Below are positions 1 through 6,180 of a stretch of 11,777 nucleotides of DNA, piece by piece; the first letter of the stretch is position 1, and each line of letters opens with the position of its first letter. The stretch covers positions 1-11,777 of the forward strand of contig DLQW01000052.1 in assembly GCA_002474405.1 (NCBI GenBank). Direction: 5' to 3'. A model generated the notes under the pieces. That model was not told the origin of the DNA and made no database searches. It saw only the letters and a list, made by a program, of their open reading frames with translations. The stretch comes from Christensenella sp. UBA7597 (lineage in GTDB: Bacteria; Bacillota; Clostridia; Christensenellales; Borkfalkiaceae). The translations under genes were made by a program, and so were the position numbers.

Positions 1-1
1 C

Positions 2-868
2 CCCGCGGGATTTATCCGCCGTTTAGAAATCGACGGCGAAACGGTATATGACGCCGCGAGAGATAAAAACGGCGACGAAAAGCGCGTGTTTTCGGCGCAA
101 ACCGCGGCGCTGATTACCGACGTATTGAAAACGTGCGCGCGGGAAGGCACGGCGAAAAAGCTGCGCACTCTCCCTTTCGACGTTGCCGCAAAGACGGGCA
201 CGAACGGCGACAAAAGCGGAAATTTCGACGCGTATGCGCTTGGCTATACGCCGGAAATTTCCGCCGCCGTGTGGCTTGGCAACGCGGACAGAACGAGAAT
301 TTCGGCGACGGGCGGCGGCTTGCCCTGCAACAAGCTGTACCGTATTCTGAACGAAGCGCAACAAAACCGTGAAAACAAAAGTTTTTCGTTGCCCGACGGC
401 ATAAAAAAAATCGCGCTGGATAAAACCGACTACGAGCGCGACCATAAACTGACGATTGCGGACGAACTTTCGCCCGAAAACTATAAATTATACGAATTGT
501 TTGACGAAAGCAAACTGCCGCCGACCCGTTCCACGAAATTTTCGCACCCGCAAATTTCCGCCGCGGAAATAAAATACGAAAACGGTACCGTGAAAATTTC
601 GATTCCGGGCGATTATCCCGATTGCTACGAATACCTGCTGGAACGCGAAGAAAACGGCATAAAACGCGTGGTTTACCGCGGGAAACGGCAGGAAGTTTTT
701 GCGGATACCGTGGAAGAAGGAAAAACGTACGAATATTCCGTAACGCCTTGTTATAAAGACATTCTCGGCGATACGGTGTTTCTGCCCGCGGTTTCCACGA
801 AAAACAATTCCCCCGCCAGCCCGTCGGAACCGCCCGGAATTATCGGAAAAGACTGGTGGAATTACTGA
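2..868 (+). CDS. Penicillin-binding protein, C-terminal part (transpeptidase domain end plus C-terminal extension); 5' end outside window
   Basis: The frame is open from base 2, so the true start lies upstream of the window. 288 residues are visible. The third transpeptidase box, KTGT, is at visible residues 64-67 and is followed by DAYALGYTPEISAAVWLGN. This matches the strand after the KTG box of penicillin-binding transpeptidases, where 'GyTp' and 'VWxG' recur. The SxxK and SxN boxes are upstream and unseen. The enzyme would cross-link peptidoglycan stem peptides outside the membrane. After the transpeptidase end (about residue 125) comes a charged linker. A roughly 80-residue stretch rich in alternating hydrophobic residues follows, at about residues 185-275. 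It ends in a Ser/Pro-rich tail and a terminal DWWNY, and resembles a fibronectin-III-like or beta-sandwich domain as in PonA-type class A PBPs. Class A is my best guess, but without the N-terminus a class B enzyme cannot be excluded. No intrinsic terminator is visible in the 33 bp before the convergent lrp-type gene. Confidence 0.85.
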   Translation, partial: PAGFIRRLEIDGETVYDAARDKNGDEKRVFSAQTAALITDVLKTCAREGTAKKLRTLPFDVAAKTGTNGDKSGNFDAYALGYTPEISAAVWLGNADRTRISATGGGLPCNKLYRILNEAQQNRENKSFSLPDGIKKIALDKTDYERDHKLTIADELSPENYKLYELFDESKLPPTRSTKFSHPQISAAEIKYENGTVKISIPGDYPDCYEYLLEREENGIKRVVYRGKRQEVFADTVEEGKTYEYSVTPCYKDILGDTVFLPAVSTKNNSPASPSEPPGIIGKDWWNY

Positions 869-901
869 TTTTGCGATTGTTTCCGTTATTTTCGTTGCGG
901 G

Positions 902-1378
902 TTATTCTTCTTCCGGAACGTCGATAAACGAATCGCGGTGCTCGACGGACGTGGAAAACACGATCATCGTCTTTGTTCTGCCGAAGTGCTGCAGTTCGTT
1001 GATGAACAAATCCAGATCGGACGTGGTGGGAAACAGCACTTCCACGAGCATGGAAAAATCGCCCGTAACGCAGTTGCATTCCACCACGTTCAGCAGACTT
1101 TTAATATACGGATAAAATTCTTTTTTGCGGACGGGATCCACTTCCACGCTGATGAACGCTTTGACGCGGAAGCCGAGAAGTTCGGGGTTGAGATGGGCGT
1201 GATAACCTGTGATATATCCAGCTTCTTCCAGCCGCTCCACGCGCGCGGCGATTGCCGTAGGCGATAAAAACGTTTTTTCGGCGATATGCTTTACGGGCAG
1301 GCGCGCGTTATCTTTTAAAAACGATAAAATCTGTTTATCCGTTTCGTCGATTACGTAAGTACGGCTGTCTTTTTTCAT
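902..1378 (-). CDS. Lrp/AsnC family transcriptional regulator
   Basis: 158 residues, the usual Lrp/AsnC size. The N-terminal helix-turn-helix spans about residues 10-58: DETDKQILSFLKDNAR, then a recognition region with LSPTAIAARVERLEEAGYI, the family hallmark. Residues about 65-150 form the RAM (ligand-binding, oligomerisation) domain with a beta strand VKAFISVEVD and the conserved VVECNCVTGDFSMLVEV segment. Proteins of this family bind DNA as dimers to octamers and often sense amino acids. The effector and targets cannot be read from this sequence. The start is supported by AGGAG at 1387-1391, 8 nt upstream of the ATG. The gene is convergent with the PBP gene (33 bp gap) and divergent from tRNA-Val (185 bp gap). 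No clear sigma-A promoter or Lrp-type palindrome was recognised upstream of it. Confidence 0.93.
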   Translation of the reverse strand: MKKDSRTYVIDETDKQILSFLKDNARLPVKHIAEKTFLSPTAIAARVERLEEAGYITGYHAHLNPELLGFRVKAFISVEVDPVRKKEFYPYIKSLLNVVECNCVTGDFSMLVEVLFPTTSDLDLFINELQHFGRTKTMIVFSTSVEHRDSFIDVPEEE

Positions 1379-1492
1379 TTTATCCGCTCCTTTTTCCGTG
1401 CGTTTTCTCGGCTTTCTGCCACAAACGGCGCGTATTTTTACGCCTGTTCGTAATTTTTTACGGTTTTCGGCTGATTTTTGCCCCGAAAACGA

Positions 1493-1521
1493 TTGACGGA
1501 AAGTAAATTATCTGTTACAAT
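1493..1521 (+). promoter_or_regulatory. Sigma-A type promoter of tRNA-Val
   Basis: A -35 box TTGACG (1493-1498) and a -10 box TACAAT (1516-1521) are separated by exactly 17 bp. Each box differs from consensus by one base. Transcription would begin near 1528, about 36 nt before the mature tRNA. This is typical of a dedicated strong stable-RNA promoter. Confidence 0.85.
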
Positions 1522-1563
1522 ATCAAAGTAGTTACGAGATTTTGCATAAACTTGTAACCGGAC

Positions 1564-1640
1564 GGAGGCGTAGCTCAGCTGGTCAGAGCGCTACCTTGAC
1601 ATGGTAGAGGTCGAAGGTTCGAGCCCTTTCGCGTCCACCA
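1564..1640 (+). tRNA. tRNA-Val (anticodon GAC), CCA encoded
   Basis: A full cloverleaf can be drawn by hand. The acceptor strands are 1564-1570 and 1630-1636. The D stem GCTC/GAGC is at 1573-1576/1586-1589. The anticodon stem CTACC/GGTAG is at 1591-1595/1603-1607, with loop TTGACAT and anticodon GAC at 1598-1600. The T stem GAAGG/CCTTT (one G-U pair) is at 1613-1617/1625-1629, with T loop TTCGAGC. The discriminator is A1637 and CCA is encoded at 1638-1640. It reads GUC and GUU codons. Position 4:69 of the acceptor stem is G1567 opposite G1633, a mismatch in an otherwise standard molecule. Base 36 is C, so it is not expected to be a MiaA/MiaB substrate, since those act on tRNAs reading codons that start with U. 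Confidence 0.95.
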
Positions 1641-1644
1641 TCCG

Positions 1645-1676
1645 CCGGCAACGATTTTATTCGTTGCCGGTTTTTT
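1645..1676 (+). terminator. Intrinsic terminator of the tRNA-Val unit
   Basis: A perfect 10-bp stem, CCGGCAACGA (1645-1654) with TCGTTGCCGG (1661-1670), and a 6-nt loop are followed at once by six T on the plus strand. It starts 5 nt after the CCA end, so the tRNA is a monocistronic unit. On the minus strand the hairpin has no T tract and would not stop the convergent operon. Confidence 0.93.
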
Positions 1677-1734
1677 GTTTGGTTTTTTGTTTTTCGACGC
1701 GCTTTCGCCGTACAGCCCGCGAAAGCCTATATTT

Positions 1735-2985
1735 TTATATCAGCTTGGCGAGCATTTTTTTCAGCGCGTACTTGCAGTGTTCGTACGTTAAGCCGCCCTG
1801 AAAATACGCGGTATACGGTTCGCGGATGGGCGCATCGGCGGAAAGTTCGATGGAAGCCCCTTCCACGAAGCACCCCGCCGCCATGATGACGCGGGCTTCG
1901 TAGCCCGGCATTTCGCACGGTTCGCATACGGCGAACGCATCGACGGGAGAAGCTGCCTGCACGGAAGAAATAAAATCGCACAGCTGCTTTTCGGTATCGA
2001 AACGGATGGCGCGCGTAATATCGGAAATGGTTCTGCCGAATTTCGGGAAGTTTTCGTAACCGAGCTTTTCCATACATTTTCCGATAAGAAGGCTGCCTTT
2101 TACCGCCTGATTGACGACGTGCGGCGCAAGGAAAAGCCCCTGAAAGAACAGTCTGTAACCGTAAGCGTACGAGCCGACTTCGTCGCCGAGCGACGGCGCC
2201 GTAAGGCGGTTGCCGATTCTTTCGATATATTGCTTTTTGCCGACGATGTATCCGCCCGTGGGTGCGAGACCGCCGCCGGGATTTTTGATGAGCGAGCCCG
2301 CGGCGACATCCGCCCCCACGTTGCAGGGTTCTTCTTTTTCGACGAATTCGCCGTAGCAATTATCGACGAAAATAATCCCTTTGAAGCCGTGCGCGCGGAC
2401 GAACGAACAGATTTCGCCGATTTCCGCCACGGTGAGCGCGTTTCTGAGTTCGTACCCGCGGGAACGCTGGATATAAATCATTTTAAGATCTTCCCCCGCG
2501 TTTTGCAGGCGGTTTTCAAGCGCGGGAAAATCTACGGCGCCTTCGGCGTTTAAATCGAGCAGATCGAATTTTACGCCGAGTTCGGTGAGGGAACCGTTGT
2601 CTTTTCCGAAAATCACGCCGCGAAGCGTATCGTACGGAAGCCCCGTAACCGCAAGCGCCCTGTCGCCGGGGCGAAGAAGCCCGAACAGCGCCACCGCAAG
2701 CGTATGCGTGCCGCTTAAAAGCGCTGGAGAAACGATTCCGCTTTCCGCGCCCATCGCGTCGGCGAACGTCTGCCCCAGCACGTGCCTGCCCTCGTCGCCG
2801 ATGCCGTAGCCGCTGGAGCCGTTGAAGTGGCGGAGCGCCACGCCGTTTTTCGCGAAAGCATCGATGACTTTTTCCTGATTGCATTCGCTGATTTCGTCGG
2901 CGAACGCAAAATCTTCTTTCAGTTCGCTTTCCGCTTCGCGGATAAGCGCTTTGATTTTTTCTTCTTTATCGGTTGTAATTTGCAT
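1735..2985 (-). CDS. PF06838-type PLP enzyme ('aluminum resistance' / methionine gamma-lyase family protein, YnbB-like)
   Basis: About 416 residues, close to the family's usual 410-430. It is a fold-type I, Cys/Met-metabolism-like PLP enzyme. Visible hallmarks are the GYGIGDEGR motif near residue 60 and SGTHTLAVALFGLLRPGD near residues 91-108. FVDNCYGEF follows (the Asp expected to contact the PLP pyridine nitrogen), then SLIKNPGGGLAPTGGYIVG. The Lys of that last motif, about residue 234, is the presumed Schiff-base lysine. The family is annotated as aluminum resistance protein or methionine gamma-lyase-like, but its reaction is not settled, so I give no symbol. Two ATGs are possible, at 2991 and 2985. 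GAGAGG at 2992-2997 touches the first ATG but lies 6 nt from the second, so 2985 is preferred. It is the last gene of the miaB operon, 61 bp after miaA. In Bacillus the same family gene also lies a few genes downstream of miaA. No terminator is obvious after it. Confidence 0.9.
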   Translation of the reverse strand: MQITTDKEEKIKALIREAESELKEDFAFADEISECNQEKVIDAFAKNGVALRHFNGSSGYGIGDEGRHVLGQTFADAMGAESGIVSPALLSGTHTLAVALFGLLRPGDRALAVTGLPYDTLRGVIFGKDNGSLTELGVKFDLLDLNAEGAVDFPALENRLQNAGEDLKMIYIQRSRGYELRNALTVAEIGEICSFVRAHGFKGIIFVDNCYGEFVEKEEPCNVGADVAAGSLIKNPGGGLAPTGGYIVGKKQYIERIGNRLTAPSLGDEVGSYAYGYRLFFQGLFLAPHVVNQAVKGSLLIGKCMEKLGYENFPKFGRTISDITRAIRFDTEKQLCDFISSVQAASPVDAFAVCEPCEMPGYEARVIMAAGCFVEGASIELSADAPIREPYTAYFQGGLTYEHCKYALKKMLAKLI

Positions 2986-2991
2986 ATTCAT

Positions 2992-2997
2992 CCTCTC
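2992..2997 (-). promoter_or_regulatory. Ribosome binding site deciding the start of the PF06838 gene
   Basis: GAGAGG on the minus strand is directly adjacent to the ATG at 2991 but 6 nt from the ATG at 2985. Normal Shine-Dalgarno spacing favours the shorter form, which removes two residues from the longest reading. Confidence 0.6.
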
Positions 2998-3011
2998 GTT
3001 TTTTGCAGTAC

Positions 3012-3047
3012 TATGCGTGGCACAATAATTATGTGTGGCATAGTAGT
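3012..3047. repeat. Two-unit imperfect 18-bp tandem repeat at the miaA stop
   Basis: Unit 1 (3012-3029) and unit 2 (3030-3047) match at 14 of 18 positions. All four differences are transitions. The shared core is TAT-G-Y-GTGGCA. The minus-strand miaA stop codon (3047-3049) touches the edge of unit 2, and the repeat lies between miaA and the PF06838 gene. The function is unknown. It could be an operator, a processing site or chance. Confidence 0.5.
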
Positions 3048-3967
3048 TATACTAAATTCTCCATAAATTGCAGTTTTTCGTCGTTTTCAAGTACTTCGTG
3101 TGGTATAATTGTAAGATTTTGCATGCGTCTGAAGTAAGTGAGCTGACGTTTTGCGTAGTTTCTGGTGTGCTGTTTGACGGTTTCTTTCACCACTTCCCAC
3201 GGGACGCCGTTTAAAATTCCGTCAAGCACTTCTTTGTAGCCGATGCCTTGCATACACTGCGCCGCAGGCGATACCCCGCTGTTTAAAAGCCCCTCTACTT
3301 CGCCGACGAGGCCGCGGGAAAACATATCGTCTACCCGTGCGTCGATCCTTTGGTATAATTCTTCCCGCGGGAAGCCGACGGCAAATGCCCGGAACGGAAA
3401 ACGAGGCGTTTTCGTATCGTTCTGTTCCGATTTCTTTTTGCCCGTCAGTTCGTATATTTCAAGCGCGCGGATAACCCGCTTTACGTCGTTGACGTGCAGA
3501 ATCGCCGCGCTTTCCGGATCGACCGTTGCAAGAAGGCGATGCAGATACGCCGCCCCCGCCTCTTTGCCCATGTCGTTTAACACGGCGGCATATTTTGCGC
3601 GGATTTCTTCGCTGGCGCCCGCCGAGCCGAAAGCGCTTTCGTACAAAAGCGAATCGATATAAAAGCCCGTTCCGCCGCAGATAATCGGCTGTTTGCCCTC
3701 GGCGAGGAGCCTTTCCGTTACGGGCAGCGCCGCCGTGCGGTAATCGCCGACGGAAAAGCCCTCGTTCGGCGCAGCCACGTCGATTAAATGATGCGGCACG
3801 CCGCGCATTTCTTCTTTCGTAGGCTTTGCCGTGCCGATATCAAGACCGCGATACACAAGCATACAATCGGCGGAAACGACTTCCGTATTCAGTTTTTCGG
3901 CAAGAGCGACGGCGAATTTCGTTTTGGAAGTTGCCGTTGCCCCGCAAATCACGATTACGTTTTTCAT
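3047..3967 (-). CDS. miaA: tRNA dimethylallyltransferase MiaA
   Basis: 306 residues, the usual length. MiaA transfers a dimethylallyl group from DMAPP to N6 of A37 in tRNAs reading UNN codons, giving i6A, the substrate of MiaB from the same operon. The sequence shows a P-loop-like GATATSKT (residues 9-16), SADCMLVYRGLDIGTAKPT (residues 32-50, with the conserved Asp34), PHHLIDV, ICGGTGFYIDSLLYE, VKRVIRALEIYELTGK, and the C-terminal QCMQGIGYKE and QHTRNYAKRQLTYFRR signatures. The family P-loop is normally GPTxxGKT/S. Here Pro is Ala and the Gly before Lys is Ser (TCC codon). The start is the ATG at 3967. Its ATG overlaps the mutL TGA as ATGA, and AAGGG lies 4 nt upstream. A longer in-frame reading to 4129 lies inside mutL and is not needed. 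Translational coupling to mutL is likely. Confidence 0.95.
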   Translation of the reverse strand: MKNVIVICGATATSKTKFAVALAEKLNTEVVSADCMLVYRGLDIGTAKPTKEEMRGVPHHLIDVAAPNEGFSVGDYRTAALPVTERLLAEGKQPIICGGTGFYIDSLLYESAFGSAGASEEIRAKYAAVLNDMGKEAGAAYLHRLLATVDPESAAILHVNDVKRVIRALEIYELTGKKKSEQNDTKTPRFPFRAFAVGFPREELYQRIDARVDDMFSRGLVGEVEGLLNSGVSPAAQCMQGIGYKEVLDGILNGVPWEVVKETVKQHTRNYAKRQLTYFRRMQNLTIIPHEVLENDEKLQFMENLV

Positions 3968-6162
3968 ACCACCCTTTTGAAAAGCTTTTCGAGTTCCGTC
4001 TTTCCGATACGGGCGACGACGGGTCTGCCGTGCGGACAGCGGAGACCGAGGTTGCCGTCGATTAAACGGAACAATTCGTCTATTTCCGCCTGTGAAAGAT
4101 CGTCTCCGCCTTTCACCGCGGCTTTGCATGCCGCCGTGGCAAGCTTATCGCGCAGCAATTCTTCTAATCTGATGCCGCGGTAGCCATCCGCCTCGGCGAC
4201 GATTTCGCCGAAGAACGCCGCCATATCGATATTCATCAAATCGGTGGGCACGCCGGAAACGGAAAACGTATTTTCGGAAGTTTCTTCGATTTCGAAGCCC
4301 ATCGCGCGGATATTTCCGAGGTTTTCGCGCAGAAACGCGCCTTCGTATGCGTTCAGCCTGATTTCGTACGGCACCAGCATTGCTTGACATGCCGTCTGAC
4401 GGGATTGCATTTTTGCTTTCAGGCGATTGAAAATCAGGCGTTCGTGCGCCGCATGCTGATCGATGAGATACACTTCGTCGCCGTGCTCGTAAATAAGATA
4501 CGTGTTGAACAGTTTCCCCGCGTATACGAACGAAGAAACGTCGACATATTGTTGTTTCGAACGCTCCGATTTTTCTTTTTCGAGCAGGAATTTTTTATTT
4601 TCGGCAAAAATATCGACGGGCGCATCGGTCGGCGCGGACGAAGTTTCCGGCGCCGCGGGGGCTTCGGGATAATTTTCTGATTTTTCGCCATCGGAGGGCG
4701 CGCCGCTCTCCCAGCCCTCTTTTACGGCGGCGGCATAGGCTTCGCGCGCCGTCTGAATTTTCTTTTCGTCGTTCTTTTCCGAAGCGGGCGAAGGAGCATG
4801 CAACGACACTTTCGACGCGCCGAGCGTTAAATCGGGAAATAAATCGTAAACGGCGCCGCGTTTTGTCTCTTCCGCATTTTTAAAAATCTGCCCGGAAGTT
4901 TGTTGTTGCGCGCCGGGAAGCGCGGATTTCGGAACATAAGGCGCATATTCTTCCTCGTCGTTCAGACGGAAAGGAAGGTCGTTTTCCTTCGGCTTCGGCG
5001 CGGTTTTCGGCTTTTCGTTCATCTCCGCCATAGCTTTTCTCGCTTCGTCGTAAGAAAGGCGCGGCGGCTCGGCTGCCGTTACCGCGGTTTCAATCTGCGG
5101 CAACGAATCGACGGCGCGCGGCGGGACGGGTGCGGAAGTGTTTTTCGAAGGCACGACGTAATCGAGCGCGCTTGCGTTGCCGTCAAGCACATCGGAAATG
5201 ACGCGATAAACGCAGCCGTAAATGATTTTGTTATCGGAAAAACGCACGTCCGATTTGTTCGGATGCACGTTGACGTCTACGATTTCGGGCGGGACGGTGA
5301 TGTGAAGCACGTAAAACGGATACTGGCGCTTCATGAGATAGTTCGCATAGGCGTTTGTAATGGCGGCGGAAATCGTCTGATTGCAGATATACCTGCCGTT
5401 TAAAAACACCGTCTGATAGGATTTTGTGGCTTTCGTGTAGTTCTGATTGCCGATAAAGCCGCGGATTTTTACGCCGTGTTTGTCGGCGTCGATACGATAG
5501 CAATTTTCAAGGACGTTTGCGCCGTAAACGCAGGCGAACGCTTCTTCTTCACCCTCGCCGAACGATTGCAGAACGCTTTTGCCGTTGACAAAATAGCGGA
5601 ACGAAATATCGGGGCGAGAAAGAATGAAGCGGGAGACAAACGCGCCGATGTCGGTTTCTTCGCCGCGGTCGGTTTTTAAAAATTTCAAGCGCACGGGCGC
5701 GTTGAAAAACAGCCCGGATACGGTAACCTCGGTGCCGTGAGCGAAGGCTTCGGACGTTTCTTCGATTTCGCCGAGCGTGCCGCCGACCGCCGAAAGCGAA
5801 TAGCACTTCGCGCCTTCCGTGCGGGATTTTACGGTAAGTTCGGAAACGGAAGCGATGGACGCCACGGCTTCGCCGCGGAAACCGAGCGTTAAAATATTTT
5901 CGAGATCTTCCGCTTTGGAAAGTTTGCTGGTGGCGTGCGGCAGGAATACCGACGGCAAATCTTCGCGAAGAATCCCCGACCCGTTATCGAGCACGCGGAT
6001 CAGGCTTTTGCCGCCCTCTTCCACATCGATTTCGATTTCCGTGGCGCCTGCGTCGATGGCGTTTTCCACCAGTTCTTTCACGACGGAATACGGACGTTCG
6101 ATTACCTCGCCCGCCGCGATTCTGTTGTATACGCTTGAAGGTAGTATGTTGATTTTACCCAT
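3964..6162 (-). CDS. mutL: DNA mismatch repair protein MutL
   Basis: 732 residues. The N-terminal GHKL ATPase shows KELVENAIDAGAT (Glu30, Asn34), DNGSGI (59-64), HATSKL (76-81) and LGFRGEA (93-99). The middle, about residues 330-545, is a Pro/Ala/Glu/Lys-rich linker. The C-terminal domain carries the endonuclease signatures of MutL from bacteria lacking MutH: DQHAAHE (568-574), ACK (678-680) and CPHGRP (709-714). A QAMLVP segment (593-598) resembles the sliding-clamp binding motif of B. subtilis MutL. The canonical DQHA-x2-E-x4-E ends here in Asn579 (AAT codon) instead of Glu. The protein couples MutS recognition to strand nicking. It starts 18 bp after the mutS stop with a weak purine-rich ribosome site, and its stop overlaps the miaA start as ATGA. 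Confidence 0.97.
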   Translation of the reverse strand: MGKINILPSSVYNRIAAGEVIERPYSVVKELVENAIDAGATEIEIDVEEGGKSLIRVLDNGSGILREDLPSVFLPHATSKLSKAEDLENILTLGFRGEAVASIASVSELTVKSRTEGAKCYSLSAVGGTLGEIEETSEAFAHGTEVTVSGLFFNAPVRLKFLKTDRGEETDIGAFVSRFILSRPDISFRYFVNGKSVLQSFGEGEEEAFACVYGANVLENCYRIDADKHGVKIRGFIGNQNYTKATKSYQTVFLNGRYICNQTISAAITNAYANYLMKRQYPFYVLHITVPPEIVDVNVHPNKSDVRFSDNKIIYGCVYRVISDVLDGNASALDYVVPSKNTSAPVPPRAVDSLPQIETAVTAAEPPRLSYDEARKAMAEMNEKPKTAPKPKENDLPFRLNDEEEYAPYVPKSALPGAQQQTSGQIFKNAEETKRGAVYDLFPDLTLGASKVSLHAPSPASEKNDEKKIQTAREAYAAAVKEGWESGAPSDGEKSENYPEAPAAPETSSAPTDAPVDIFAENKKFLLEKEKSERSKQQYVDVSSFVYAGKLFNTYLIYEHGDEVYLIDQHAAHERLIFNRLKAKMQSRQTACQAMLVPYEIRLNAYEGAFLRENLGNIRAMGFEIEETSENTFSVSGVPTDLMNIDMAAFFGEIVAEADGYRGIRLEELLRDKLATAACKAAVKGGDDLSQAEIDELFRLIDGNLGLRCPHGRPVVARIGKTELEKLFKRVV

Positions 6163-6180
6163 AATTCTTTTTCCGTGATT

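Noticed and set aside
1701-1726. 8-bp inverted repeat GCTTTCGC/GCGAAAGC between tRNA-Val and the PLP gene
   Set aside because: On the minus strand, where a terminator for the operon would be needed, the following bases are A-rich rather than T-rich. On the plus strand the strong tRNA terminator already precedes it and its T tract is interrupted. It is too ambiguous to call.
3101-3109. TGGTATAAT, an extended -10 look-alike on the plus strand inside miaA, repeated at 3351-3359
   Set aside because: No -35 box lies at a suitable distance, the two copies are inside coding sequence, and a 9-10 bp repeat is expected by chance in a window of this size.
3968-4129. In-frame N-terminal extension of miaA by 54 residues
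   Set aside because: It lies inside the mutL C-terminal coding region, is Arg-rich like a shadow frame, and has no family similarity. The ATG at 3967 has a ribosome site, an ATGA overlap and the conserved MiaA N-terminus.
4900-5403. 167-codon plus-strand reading under mutL
   Set aside because: It is a shadow of mutL with Arg/Phe/Val-biased composition and no recognisable motif or ribosome site. The same applies to the other long plus-strand frames under mutS, miaB and the PLP gene.
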